Shown piece after piece: positions 51,097 through 62,369 of a stretch of DNA of 64,000 bases; position 1 is the first letter of the stretch; the number at the start of each line of letters is the position of its first letter. Below the pieces are notes generated by a model, which worked only from the letters and a program-made list of their open reading frames with translations, was not told where the DNA came from and made no database searches. The stretch is from Sphaerolaimus hirsutus (taxonomy: Eukaryota; Nematoda; Chromadorea; Monhysterida; Sphaerolaimidae): assembly GCA_964036195.1 (NCBI GenBank), contig OZ038458.1:124001-188000 (forward strand), in the 5' to 3' direction. Made by a program: the position numbers and the translations under genes.

Positions 51097-52920
51097 GGTA
51101 CTCAGTATCCGAGAACCTGTTTTACCTACACTTTTTTCGGTTCGGTAAATAGTTTACCGAACCAAAGTTGGTTTTAGTAAAAATTTTTTTACTAAAATTG
51201 TATTCAAATTGTAAAAAAAAAGTCGGCAGACGTATCGCCCTACAAACATTTGCGTCAATCTCTCCAGTGGAGAGTGCATGACGGCATTAGGTATTGTGAC
51301 GCAATATTTTAACCATTGGAATAGATCGGGTCACGTATGAAAACTTGGCCCTTATCCCAGTTACCAGTTGCGTATTATACAAATGAGAGTGAAAACTGAA
51401 AGTTAGCTAAAAATCGTTAAAATTTGCTGTGCTTTGCCAATTTCCACCTTCATAATTGCAAATTGTTTATATACATGGTTATATAGCTATTGTGAGCCTA
51501 TTTTATTCATATTAATAGCGGATTTCGAAATTTTGGCCGGCTGCCAAGTTCTCTTCTGTTGGAATGGAGCCAACAAATGAAAAATAAAATAAAAACAAAA
51601 ACGGTAGTTTGAACTGTAAAACGGTAGTTTGAACTGTAAAACGGTAGTTTGAACGGTCAACGTTCTTTACGAGCAATGTTGAAAATGTAGATAACTAGGG
51701 CGTGGCACGCACGGACGCAGCGAAACGTCCATTTTTCTTTTAATATGATTTTCTTTTTCAATTTCTAGCGTCCGCGTGGGACACAAGTTTCGTTGTTCGC
51801 TCTATTCACGAGCGAATTCTAACTCTCCGATTTTGTAGGGTGAAATGTCCGCCGACTTTACTTTATTTTTTTTTCAAATGCAAATGTGTCAAATGCAAAG
51901 TCAAATGTAAAGTCAAATGTCAATTGTAAAAACGTAAAATCGTAAAATATTGAAGAAAAAAGAAAAATATTAAAAAGAAATTCACGAAATCTGAGTGAAA
52001 TGTATTCCGACATGGAAAGTGTATGTCGACGGTATCGTGACATTTGACTTTACATTTGACACTTTACTTTACACTTTACTTTACATTTGACACTTTACTT
52101 TGCATTTGACTTTACTTTTGACATTTGACTTTGCATTTGACTTTACATTTGACACTTTACTTTACACTTTACAGGGCTTGGGACTGCCCCAGGGTTGGTT
52201 ATAGTGAAAAAATTTGGTAAAATTGTACTTTATTCTTATTTTATTCATGTTTTATTTTATTGTTTAGTTTTCCATTTTATTTTTATTTTTTTCTGAGATT
52301 TTGCCAACCCTGTTCATGACAGTCCATTTCTGACTGTGATGACAAGTGGCGTTGCGATGCACTTCGAATATCTCCGTCTATCTCAGTTGACAAAAGTAAC
52401 TTCTCCACTAATTTCTCTGGCTTTTTTAACTATTAAAAACGTTAAAAAACAAGCTCCTTTTCTGGTAAATAGAAATGTATATTTTACTTGGAGTATATAA
52501 TACATATTTACATGCATGCGTTTCATACAAGGAAAGTCTGATTGAGCGGGCTTAATTCAATGAAACCTTCGGATTTGACTTGATTCAATTCTTTCAATTT
52601 ATGCACCCACTTTATTTCCCTTCTAAAATAAAATATCTGTGACGATAATAGAATTTACTTGTATTATATTTGCAAAGACTTGACACCGTTAAAACTTATA
52701 AAAAATACTTATTTCTTTTTTCATTGTGCTATTTTACGAAGATGGTCGAACATAGGAACAGGCGATTTGGAGTGTACCTAAATACGTTAGAAAAGCATTT
52801 CTCGACAATGCAGAATACTAAAAAAAAATGTCCAGCTCACGACGGGTCCTCCAAAAAGCCCCCACTTGTATTGTGATTTGTGAAATGACCGCAGCGGGCG
52901 AAAGTGCACACTGAGATAAA
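51097..52920. other. No gene seen; several short repeats
   Basis: Three tandem copies of acggtagtttgaactgtaaa at 51600-51660; a TTTACATTTGACACTTTAC array at 52040-52180 whose complement lies at 51880-51935 (a foldback). The remainder is AT-rich. Confidence 0.5.
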
Positions 52921-52922
52921 TT

Positions 52923-53336
52923 GATACCGTATATTTTCGAATAAATCCCCATGGCAGTTATTAGAGTGTGGGTTTTTTTGTGGGGGGGGGGAGTTATTCA
53001 AGCGGGGGGGGGGGGTATTTTATCCTCAGAAGTTGCACTTTACTCATTGTATGAATACATTCTATAAACTAATGTAATTCAAGTATTTAAACGTTCAACA
53101 ATAGCAAAAACATGGTATCCATGCTGAAATTCATGTTCATTGGCATCCAAATCATTCAAATACATATTGTGGATACACATATAAAATATCTAGAGGGGTA
53201 GTTATTCAGGAGGGGTAGTTATTCAGGAGGGGTAGTTATTCAGGAGGGGGAGTTATTCAAGGGGGCACCTTTTTCCTCACCTAGCCAGCAGGGATGACTT
53301 TTCAAGTGTGGGGACTTATTCAAGGATATATGGTAT
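52923..53336. mobile_element. Degraded CCGTATATTTTCGAATAA element
   Basis: Left taccgtatattttcgaataa, right ttattcaaggatatatggta. Four tandem copies of ttattcaggaggggtag at about 53200-53260. Confidence 0.6.
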
Positions 53337-53668
53337 TTCCAAAGGAAATTGTCCACGTCTATTTTAAGATTTCCTACATCACATGTGCAACAATATCTCA
53401 TTCTTGCCCCAGAGCATGATATCCACTTGATATATAAAAACTTAATAAGTGCATTCCTGTCACATGCGTATATTAAATTACAGTTTCATTAAATTCAATG
53501 ATTTCCGTCATTCATCATACCATGGGGATCTTGGCCGACTCGTGTCTGCTACCGTATTTCACTGAAAAGCCCCCCCGCTAAAAATTTGCTTTTACTATAC
53601 CGTATTTCCTCGAAATACCCCCCCCCCTCGAAATACCCCCCCCCCTCGTTTGACCCCCCCCTCTCGAG

Positions 53669-53868
53669 NNNNNNNNNNNNNNNNNNNNNNNNNNNNNNNN
53701 NNNNNNNNNNNNNNNNNNNNNNNNNNNNNNNNNNNNNNNNNNNNNNNNNNNNNNNNNNNNNNNNNNNNNNNNNNNNNNNNNNNNNNNNNNNNNNNNNNNN
53801 NNNNNNNNNNNNNNNNNNNNNNNNNNNNNNNNNNNNNNNNNNNNNNNNNNNNNNNNNNNNNNNNNNNN
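53669..53868. other. Assembly gap (200 N)
   Basis: Exactly 200 N inside a CCGTATTTCCTCG element that starts at about 53600. The left border is a run of c and tctcgag as in 51005-51020. The true length is unknown. Confidence 0.95.
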
Positions 53869-54279
53869 CAAACAGGACATTTTTCCTAAGAATCATTTAT
53901 CAGCAGAGAACAACACATCTTTGAATTTTTTCAGGGTCAAAATTGCAACAAAAAAAACGATTTTTATGTTACGTTTGTGAGAAAAATACCTACTTTTACG
54001 TTTTCTGTACACACGTTTATACACGGAAAGGATGTCTATACACATGTTTATGTACCTATTTTAGCCATTTTCCCCCTTTCTGCCTTCTATGCATTGAACA
54101 AGCCTTTATATTTTGCCCCCACGCCCCCAGCCCCCCCAGAAAAATTTTCAGCTATCTATCCCTCCAGAGGAGCGATTTGCTATCTATCCAGCCCCCGCGA
54201 AGGCCAAAATCTTGGAGACCCCGCCCCAATCGTACCCCTACTTCCCAGCGCAACATAAAACCCCTCAATCGCTGCCCAG

Positions 54280-54424
54280 ATCGCCCGAGCACCAGCGCAA
54301 CGGGGATGCGCACAGACCTACGGCGGCCGGCCGCGGCGCCCCGCGGACAAGCGGGAACCCGTCAAAATGGGCCACGGGTCTGGCGCCGGCGCCAAGCGAC
54401 GCACGCCCACGCCGCCCAAGAAAG
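54280..54424 (+). pseudogene. Copy-2 exon o, frameshifted
   Basis: It is 145 nt against 146 in the first copy: CCCCGGCGG there is CCCCGCGG here. Downstream of the deletion the ancestral frame is lost, while the splice sites (cccag and AAAG|gtgatc) are kept. Confidence 0.75.
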
Positions 54425-55120
54425 GTGATCACTGGTTTTCGTGGCCCCTGTGCCGATGCACAAGTTTACCCGGTGCACAAGTAACTTAAGTAGTAACAAG
54501 GGCGCCATGGTGCGCGTACTTTGGCGCTCTCAAATGGTGCCATTCCATCACTAATCATGTGTATACTTGTTGTTTTGGAGGGGGGTTCGCAGGGGTTCAA
54601 TATATAAGGAGAAGCTTTTCAAGTTTAGTAGGAAAAAAAGGAGAAAAAATCGCTAGATATGTAGATAGCTGTACTGTTTGGGGGGTAACCCCCCTCCAAC
54701 CCCCCATACTGAACCCCTGCAGGGCTCATGAAGACCAGTGCTCAAATGCGGGGGCCTCAACTAAGCACCGGGTCATTGCTACTTGTGCACTTGGTTCTAT
54801 CCGTATGGCACACCATTGGGGAAAGCTAGAACACAGGATTTTTACCCTTGACAGATACCAAATCGCTCCTCCTGATATAGGTTAATGTTGTTGTGGGGTT
54901 TTGCGGGGGTGCAATATCTTGGATTGTCCTATATAGGAGTGAAAATTGTGGAAAAATCGCTTTGTGTGAGGGGGGCTTCAGGGGATACTAGTAAAAAAAT
55001 AGACAGCTGAGCGGTTCCCCGTATAGATAGCTGGGCGATTCGGGGGGTCACCCCAATTGCATAATACACGCCTAATCAACAAACCCCAATATCTCAACCC
55101 CCCACCCTGACTTCTCGCAG

Positions 55121-55311
55121 CGCCGACGCCCGAAACGGAGTTCTGGGTGTGCGCCAGCTCGCTGCCGTCGGACATGTCGGCGGCGGCCGTGCGCGCCCAG
55201 TTCATCAAAGCCACCGACTGCGACGTACTCGACGTGCGGCACCGCATCGACCAGGGCAAGGCGTTCGTGAGGCTGCCCAGTGCGGAGGATAAGACGAGAG
55301 CGTTGAGGTTG
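55121..55311 (+). CDS. Copy-2 exon p (RRM C)
   Basis: Same length as the first copy (191 nt), same acceptor and same in-phase donor (TTG|gtcgct). One coding change is visible near the end, PSAEDK for PSADDK. Confidence 0.75.
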
Positions 55312-55777
55312 GTCGCTGGGGGCACTCCCGGACCCTGGAAAATGTCAAATTAGAGTAAATGCACTGGACAAGTGATTGAACTATTTTGCGTGACTTTTGA
55401 CACTTTGCATGATATTTTACATTTTACAGGGCATTTTTCAAAGTCTGGGACTTGTACCTGGTCGATGTTATTTTTGGGCGCCCTTTTTAGCTGGGTGCAC
55501 TTTTTACCGGCGGCTGAGGACGTTGCTATCAAAATGACTTTTTGTAGTTGTTGTGTGATTTAAATTGTTGCATTGTTTTTTAAGTCGACCGATTTTATTC
55601 GGTCGATTCCTAGACGTCGTGCTGTAGCGGCTTTATAGAGAATTTTTCGAATTATTCCCCCCGAAATCGCAAAAAATCTGTCAAAGAAGTGTCAAATGCC
55701 AGTATGATATTACAGTGTACGTACACCAATACAAGTGCCCAATCCCCTCAAAATACCCCCCCCCCCCCCCCTTGCAG

Positions 55778-55931
55778 ACTGACGGCAAGTACGTGGGTCT
55801 GCAACGCATCGTGGTGCGGTCGTGCAGCATGCGGGACGCGCACACCGTCGCTCGACCCCGAGCCCCTGCCGCCGCGCCCAATGCCGAGTGCAACAGTGGG
55901 GAGGATAACTTGCCCCATGCTCATCCGCCGG
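55778..55931 (+). CDS. Copy-2 exon q, end of RRM C (missing from copy 1)
   Basis: The acceptor is cttgcag|ACT after a long C run; the donor is CCGG|gtaagt, an excellent match. It encodes TDGKYVGLQRIVVRSCSMRD (fourth strand of RRM C), then a Pro/Ala linker ending NLPHAHPP. It leaves one base, as exon r needs. The poly-C acceptor tract explains the gap in the first copy. Confidence 0.78.
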
Positions 55932-56131
55932 GTAAGTGGTGAGAGTTGTTAGAACTTGGGTGAGGGTGATATGACTTTTGGATGTGGATGTCGGATTTGT
56001 TTTCGCTGGAAGTCGATTCAGTAGAAAATGTGGTCGATATGTGATATTATAAATGTGTGAAAAAGTCGATAAAAAAGTTCGATTTTTTTATTCTTGAAAT
56101 CTAAATTCTATATGATATAATACTCGATATC

Positions 56132-56362
56132 GGGCCCCCACACACTGGATGTCAACTGAATTCGTGTCAACTCAATGTCAACTGAATTTAAATGATACTG
56201 TGATTTCAACTTATCTATCTGATAGAGCATAGTTAAATTTACATCATGACACTTCATTTTCATTGTTCCTGTTAAGTGTGATGCTTTATCAAACTTCTTG
56301 TTTTATTCGATTGACACTGAGTTGACGCGAATTTGGGATGTCAACTAGTGTGTGTGGGCCCA
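56132..56362. mobile_element. Foldback with GGGCCCCCACACACTGGATG ends
   Basis: Left end ccacacactggatgtcaact, right end gatgtcaactagtgtgtgtggg; arms pair with a gtgtcaactcaatgtc core. It lies in the intron between copy-2 exons q and r. Same family as 59288-60485. Confidence 0.75.
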
Positions 56363-56627
56363 TAGTTACGATAGCTCTTGCAGCCGTACTGTCTGATACC
56401 TTTCTATCAAATTTGAATGCATTGGCTCTACACACGAGCTTTTTCAGCCGAAACTTTGAAAACTCACAAATGACCTGTCAACTACTTGAGTCTTGTGGAA
56501 TGTTGTGTCCGTCAACTACAGTTAAAAACGTCAATTAAAAACAACTCATAAATATTATTCAATTAATCAATTAACCCATTATTCAAAATATAAAAAATTG
56601 TAGCTGAATCAATAACTTTCTCGCAAG

Positions 56628-56764
56628 GTCACATTTTGTACGTGCCGCCGGGCGCGGCGCCTCCAGAAGCGACAAAAGTGCCTAAGAAGCCTAATCGTGC
56701 TCTCATGGATGATCTGAGGAAAAAGTTTCCCGGCGGCGGAGTTTTGAGTATCTCTGGATTGCCT
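56628..56764 (+). CDS. Copy-2 exon r (start of RRM D)
   Basis: It has 137 nt, as in the first copy. The acceptor has one extra A (cgcaag for cgcag) but AG is kept. It encodes GHILYVPPGAAPPEATK and ends GVLSISGLP. Confidence 0.75.
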
Positions 56765-57006
56765 GTGAGTCGTTTTTTCGTCATTTTTTTTCCTTTTTTC
56801 GATCGGATGTAGTCTTGAAAAAATTCTGCAATGAGAATCAAAAAGACAACCTATAAGTGGCAAGTAATTTAATAAGAGAAGTAAAAATCAAGAAAGAAGT
56901 CACTTTAGGAGTGTCAAGTGAAGGGACAAATTACAAGCCAAAAGACAGGTCAATATAAGTAGCAAGTGACGAGGCAGGTAAAAAGTCAAAATACAAGTAA
57001 CGAGAC

Positions 57007-57528
57007 CAGGGTCTCCTAGGGGTCCAGGGGCTGCCCCCCCCAAATCGGCCAGCTATCTATCTATCCCGGAGGCCGCTCAGCTATCTATCTATCCTGAGGC
57101 AAAATTTTTGGCTACTACCCCCAAAGACCCCCCCCCCCCCAATCGCTCAGCTATCTATCTATCTGGAGTGGTTTTTGAGAAATTTTGCCCCAATTTTCGC
57201 TCAAAATCACCAATTTTCGCACCTTTTTATAGTTTTTCACCTTCAAAATCGTGCTTTCCGGCTATATGCATGGTTATATACCTATTTTTAGCCATTTTAT
57301 ACCCTACTTTTGGCTACTTTTAACTGATTATTAGCGATTTTTTCTCCTTTCTGCGTCATAACCTTGAAAAAGCCTATATATTGTGCCCCCGCCAGCCCCC
57401 CCCCAAGCCCCCCCCCCAGCCTCCCCCCCAACCCCCCCCCAGAAAAATTTTCCAGCTATCTATCCCTCCGGAGGAGCGATTTGCTATCGATCCAGCCCCC
57501 GCGAGGGCCAAAATCCTGGAGACCCCTG
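57007..57528 (-). mobile_element. hAT MITE, CAGGGGTCTC family, absent from copy 1
   Basis: Perfect 8-bp duplication aacgagac. Ends CAGGGTCTCC and GGAGACCCCTG. Copy 1 has uninterrupted sequence at about 28822-28840. It lies in the last intron of the gene copy. Confidence 0.95.
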
Positions 57529-57775
57529 AACGAGACAAATGACAAGTAAAAAAGATAAATGGAAAAAAGTATTTCACGCTTTCTCGTCACTTGTCATTTG
57601 TCTTTTAACTTGCCATTTATTGTCACTTGCCACTTAGAAATTGACTTCTCATCTAATTTTTTACATGCATTTTCGCTTGCCACTTCTCAAATCACTTGCC
57701 ACTTACAACTTATCGTTATACTTCTCCACTTGCATAATAGACCCCTGTATCTATTTCTACCTCCCCCCCCCACAG

Positions 57776-58006
57776 CACGACACCAAAATGGAGGACCTAC
57801 TGTCCCTGTTCTCCGCTTACGGGCTGCAACGTCTCTCTGTACGCATGTACCACGTGGCAAATACGCAAACCACCGGCGATTGCGTATTGCTGTGCCGCGA
57901 TTCTAAAGCGGCCGCGCAGGCCGCTCGACAACTCGATGGATGTCCAGTGAGGGGTAATAATCGATTGGGCGTGGTCTGTTATGGAGACTTGCATTTGGAT
58001 GTCTAG
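57776..58006 (+). CDS. Copy-2 terminal exon (RRM D and stop)
   Basis: It has 231 nt, the same frame and the same TAG as the first copy, with one residue change (GNNRLG for GNTRLG). The substitutions seen are mostly silent, which argues for constraint or recent origin. Confidence 0.75.
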   Translation, partial: HDTKMEDLLSLFSAYGLQRLSVRMYHVANTQTTGDCVLLCRDSKAAAQAARQLDGCPVRGNNRLGVVCYGDLHLDV

Positions 58007-58252
58007 AGGGCTTGGTTTGGGGTTTAGAGTGTCGTTTTGGAATTTGGAGTTTGCTTTTGAGGATGCTTAGTGGATATTGGGCCCACACACTCTAGTTTAC
58101 CAACATGAAATGCCCGACCATTTAGGTAAACTGTTTTGACAAAACGGTACGAAACACTGTACAAATCTGTGCAGTGTTTCGTACTGTTCTATCAAAACAG
58201 TTTACCAAAATGGTCGAGCATTTCATGTTGGTAAACTAGTGTGGGTGTTGGC

Positions 58253-59287
58253 ATTATCTAAGTAGCTGCGTTGTTTCGGATTCGCGTTTTTTCGTTAATT
58301 GAATTTTTGGTCATCTTTGTGTTGACCCGAATCGAAAAACTTGGCCTCCGGTCACTGAAAATCAAAGATATTTGAGATAAATTTAGAAATCTTCTGAAAT
58401 CTAACGTTGAATTTCAACTACCGAAATCTTGAGTAAAAATACCCTGGGCTTTTGGCATGAATTCGCCAAGGCCAATCTGTTGGATCATTTTTGTTTCATG
58501 GTCAAACATTTTTTGTTCGTTTTTTTGCGATCTTGCTTTTTCATATGTTACGAATGAGTCGATGTCGATAGAATGAATTTAGTCTGATTATGAGAAATGA
58601 TACAGTTTTCATTTTGTTACTCTTGATTTTTCATGTGTCTGTATTGTCACTCATTTACAAGGTTCTCGCTTTTCTGTCTGATCATTTTTTTCACCCGATT
58701 ATGTTCATTTATTGAGTGTATCTGTGGGCAAGTTTTTATTCAATAATTTTGATTTGCATATGTAGATGTTAATTATGAGCTTGCAACGCGTCAGTTCAAG
58801 TAACGTGAATACACGAATTTCATGGAACATTTCATTGCGCTGTATTTACCGTCCGTATCTCATCGTATATTCGCACCGAGTTGTTGTTTTTTTCATTTAT
58901 TGTTCAACCTCGTAGCGTAGTGTATTTTACAGTCGAAATTGAATACACATAAAATGGAAAATTTTGCGCATGCTTTTTTGTATCAGATGAATCGGAACAT
59001 TTTTCGGCACTCGAAAATTGTCCTACTATCCGTCAACTGAAATAGTAGTTGACATGGGAACCAGTTGACAGTCGAGTGTGCAGCCCTTGATCTCTTCGGT
59101 TTCGCTCCATGTATCATAATTGAGCCATTCATTTCCCGAATGTGATTTTGACCGCTTTGGTGGCGGAAAGGACACTTGCTTTTTGATTTTTGACGCTTGT
59201 CATTCGACTTTACGCTTACACTTTTCTTTTCACTTGTCCGCCTGCGGAATACTAAGTTTTTATAGTGCCATGCGTAGACGTAGGAAT
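58253..59287. other. Copy-2 3' flank, no gene seen
   Basis: Matches 29583-30194 and 31449-32440 of copy 1 with those elements missing. A useful reference for the empty sites at 58865 and 59053-59060. Confidence 0.55.
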
Positions 59288-60485
59288 GGCGCTACACACT
59301 GGATGTCAACTGTTTCGGTGTCAACTCGATTTTGGTTGAATTTAGGTAGCAAGACAATTTTGAAGGACACCTGCGGCAATGTCGAAGAGGAATTTATATT
59401 GTCATGTGCATTTGAACACGGTTTCGCAGCCCATAAACTAAAAATTTACGAAAAACTGTCGGCCCAGTTGACATCTGGATGTCAACTGGGCCGACAGTTT
59501 TTCATAAATTTTAAGTTTATGGGCCGCGAAACCGTGTTCAATTGTACATGGCAATATAAATTCCTCTCCAACATTGCCGCATGTGCCCTTAAAAACTGTC
59601 CTGCAAGCTACAGTGTCATAAAATCGAGTTGACACTAGGGTTCAAACGGGACCAGTTTTTCGGACCGGGACCGGGACCGGGACCAGAAATTTTTCTTATC
59701 GGGACCGGGACCGGGACCGGGACTAGGTGGTCGGGACCGGGACCGGGACCGGGACTGGCATTTTTCAATTGTCGGGACCGGGACCGGGACCGGGACTGGG
59801 GCATCCGGACCGGGACCAGGATTTGCCGAACCAGGTACCAGGACCACAGCCCCCCCTTTGAGCCCTATCGGGACTGATAACCATTTGAATGTATATTTTC
59901 AGAAGTTTCATACGATTTTTACACTTCATTCAATCAAAATTGTCATCAAAAATATAATAAAAGTCACAAAATTCAATTGAGTGACAAAAAAGGACATAAC
60001 GCACGAAAATTATGACAGTGAGTATTGATACATAAGCTGGCACAGTGCTTTCTGAAGGAAAATAAATTTTTCAGCCTTCTCTGATGTCGAACATGAATGA
60101 GAATGTTTGGAACTCTCCAAAAAAACGTCAAAAATTCGTCAACGGAATGAGAATGCGCCAACTGGCGCATATTTTTTCGAATTTTACAAGTATTTTAAAC
60201 GCAAAATTTGGATAAAGTCCGGTCAATCTTTCTTATCGGGACCGCTGAAAAATTCCGGGACCGGGACCGGGACCGGGACTGGGTGGTCGGGACCGGGACC
60301 GGGACCGGGACTGGCCTTTTTCAATTGTCGGGACCGGGACCGGGACCGGGACTGGGGTGTCGGGACCGGGACCGGGACCGGGACCGCCCCAGTCCCGACT
60401 TTTTGCCGAACCATGTACCGGGACCGCGGTCCCGTTTGAACCCTAGTTGACACCGAAACAGTTGACATCCAGTGTGTGTGGCACC
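59288..60485. mobile_element. Foldback with TACACACTGGATGTCAACTG ends, absent from copy 1
   Basis: Left ggcgctacacactggatg, right catccagtgtgtgtggcacc, AAT on both sides; the empty site is at 32437-32439. The inner arms pair around 59475 (cagttgacatct and complement). A GGGACC element is nested near its right end. Confidence 0.88.
59636..60445. mobile_element. hAT-like element filled with GGGACC repeats
   Basis: Perfect 8-bp duplication gttgacac. Ends TAGGGTTCAAACGGGACC and GGTCCCGTTTGAACCCTA. Two blocks of (GGGACC)n flank about 330 bp of unique sequence; gccctatcgggac at about 59865 suggests that two elements have merged. Confidence 0.92.
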
Positions 60486-61033
60486 AATGCTTCCTACCCC
60501 CTGACGCCCCTAAAAATGTTGCTAGGTATCTTTTTTCTCTTGAATTCAATGGAAATAAAATCAGCAGACTAGCATTTGTTTGCGCGGAATGCAATGCTTA
60601 AGGAAAATGTGTACAAAAAAAATTGCATTTGCATTTCGTGCCCATTTTCTGTTTGTGATTAAGGTGCCGCGGTTTTCCACCTTTGTCGCTTCAAAATGTG
60701 CTCGAAATATTCCTGTAGACAGTTTGAAGAAAAAAACTGTATTATACTCGGCGGACCGCAAAGTATGCTCAAAATCCTACCATAATTTGACGAAAAAAAT
60801 CTTGCGTTAAATTTCGTTATTAATCATTCCATAGTGAAAACAAAATATTATGATGAAAAAACTGTAAAATTTTGGTTCATTATTCGGATTGGGTATGGTA
60901 GGTTTCCATACTAAGTGTGATGTCCATCGAGTATACTATTTACATCAACAAAATTGATCTTAACTGTGGAAGAATTAGCGTAAATATTCAGTAGTATTCT
61001 AGTTTTCACGTAAATATAATGACTGCAAACAGG

Positions 61034-62091
61034 AGGTACCGTATATACTCGACTAATTCCCCCGCCTTGAAAAATTCCCCCTCGAATAATTCCTCCCTCA
61101 AATAATCCCCTTTAGGCATATGATAGTTTTTGCACCCAATTTGAACAAATATTGCACGTTATTTAGTAAATAAAGCATATTTTATGATATTAGTTAATAG
61201 AAACATGTAGTGATAGAAAAGCGCCAGAAAAAAGGGCGCCATGGCGCCATTCGGAATGTGGGCGCCAAACGCCAAGGGCGCCACAGAAAAAGGGCGCCAA
61301 GCGCCATTCGGAAAGTGGTCGCCAGGGGCTCCACGGGAAGAGGGCGCCATGGCGCCATTTGGAAAATAGGGCGCAGGATAAAGAAGTGCGTACAACACCC
61401 TAGAAGTGCTAAAAATGTTTCTTCAGCGCCATTCAGTGCTACACGCATTCACTTCTTTATTGGCATTTTCCAGGATGTAATGCACAAAAACAATAGTAGC
61501 AACAAAAAAATTTGTAATAAAATCCATATGACGAATACAAACAAAATGGAAATTGTCATTTGACAACAATCCATTCACTTCAAATAGACTTTTCCAACCA
61601 ATGTTTCCATGAAATGGACAAAAACGGAATTGCAACAATTTGAATCCGTTCATTTATGATTTTGCAAGTTCAACGGTTCATCGTTCTTATCTTCTGATCC
61701 ATCAGACACATCTGATGAACCGCTGGATGAAAGATTTCCACCCGTTCACACCACTTCGTCCATTTTTCCGGCGAATTTAGATTATCCACGCATGCGTTTT
61801 TTTTCATTTACCCCATTTCCATTTATCCCTTTTAAAGCAGGGCGCCAAGCGCCAAGGGCGCCATGGCGCCTTTCAGAATGTGGGCGCCAGGCGCCACAGA
61901 AAAAGGTCGCCAAGCACCAATGGCGCCATGGCGCGGCGCCCTTTGGCGCCAGTTCCATGGCGCCAATCCATCACTAGAAACATGCTTTACATTTTTGATG
62001 AAATAATAATCCCCCCTTGAATGATTCTCCCCTCATAAAGGTCTGACGATAAAAATTCCCCGGGAGGATTATTCGAGTATATACGGTAGTT
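61034..62091. mobile_element. CCGTATATACTCG element holding a hAT-like element
   Basis: Left taccgtatatactcgactaa and right ttattcgagtatatacggta. It is present in copy 1 as the shell around 33003-33424 (32988-33716). Split here by 61208-61976. Confidence 0.75.
61208..61976. mobile_element. hAT-like element with GGCGCC repeats, absent from copy 1
   Basis: Perfect 8-bp duplication gaaacatg; single empty site at 33603-33610. Begins TAGTGATAGAAAAGCGCC and ends GGCGCCAATCCATCACTA. Both arms hold many GGCGCCATGGCGCC and related units. Confidence 0.95.
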
Positions 62092-62283
62092 TCACTTTTT
62101 TTCCTTTTTCGGTTACGTAATTCCATGGATAACATGGCTGACAATTATAATTTTAATCTGCATATGCAAATTAATTGACACAGTGAACTCGCCAGCGAAC
62201 TCATTCCCATAGCAGTCGCTAACAATGGACGAGAGTTTGCAATTCCAAATCCAAGTCCGAGTGTCTGCACTGTGATTTCGCAG

Positions 62284-62355
62284 TGGACAATAGCTGCAGC
62301 TGGACATCCACAGCGCCAACGCAGCGCCACGGCCATGGCGTCAGCGCCAGCCAAG
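62284..62355 (+). CDS. Second copy of the zinc-finger ATG exon
   Basis: The acceptor is tttcgcag and the donor CCAAG|gtcagt; the ATG at 62335 gives MASAPAK. It differs from 33909-33972 by an 8-nt duplication (acagcgcc) upstream of the ATG. No finger exon follows within the window, which ends 1.6 kb later. Confidence 0.45.
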
Positions 62356-62369
62356 GTCAGTGGTCGTAA

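Larger units (their letters stand above)
54280..58006 (+). pseudogene. Second, partial copy of the RRM-protein gene (last five exons)
   Basis: Exons at 54280-54424, 55121-55311, 55778-55931, 56628-56764 and 57776-58006 match exons o to s of the gene at 9706-29320 almost base for base. No earlier exon is present in this copy. The first exon lacks one G (run at about 54341), shifting its frame; the others stay open. Either this is a dead tail duplicate or it is the other haplotype with a real or assembly indel. It supplies the exon lost in the gap of the first copy. Confidence 0.7.

Noticed and set aside
59629-60450. Gly-Pro-rich collagen-like frames
   Set aside because: They are translations of (GGGACC)n on both strands, not collagen: there is no consistent Gly-X-Y over a real exon.
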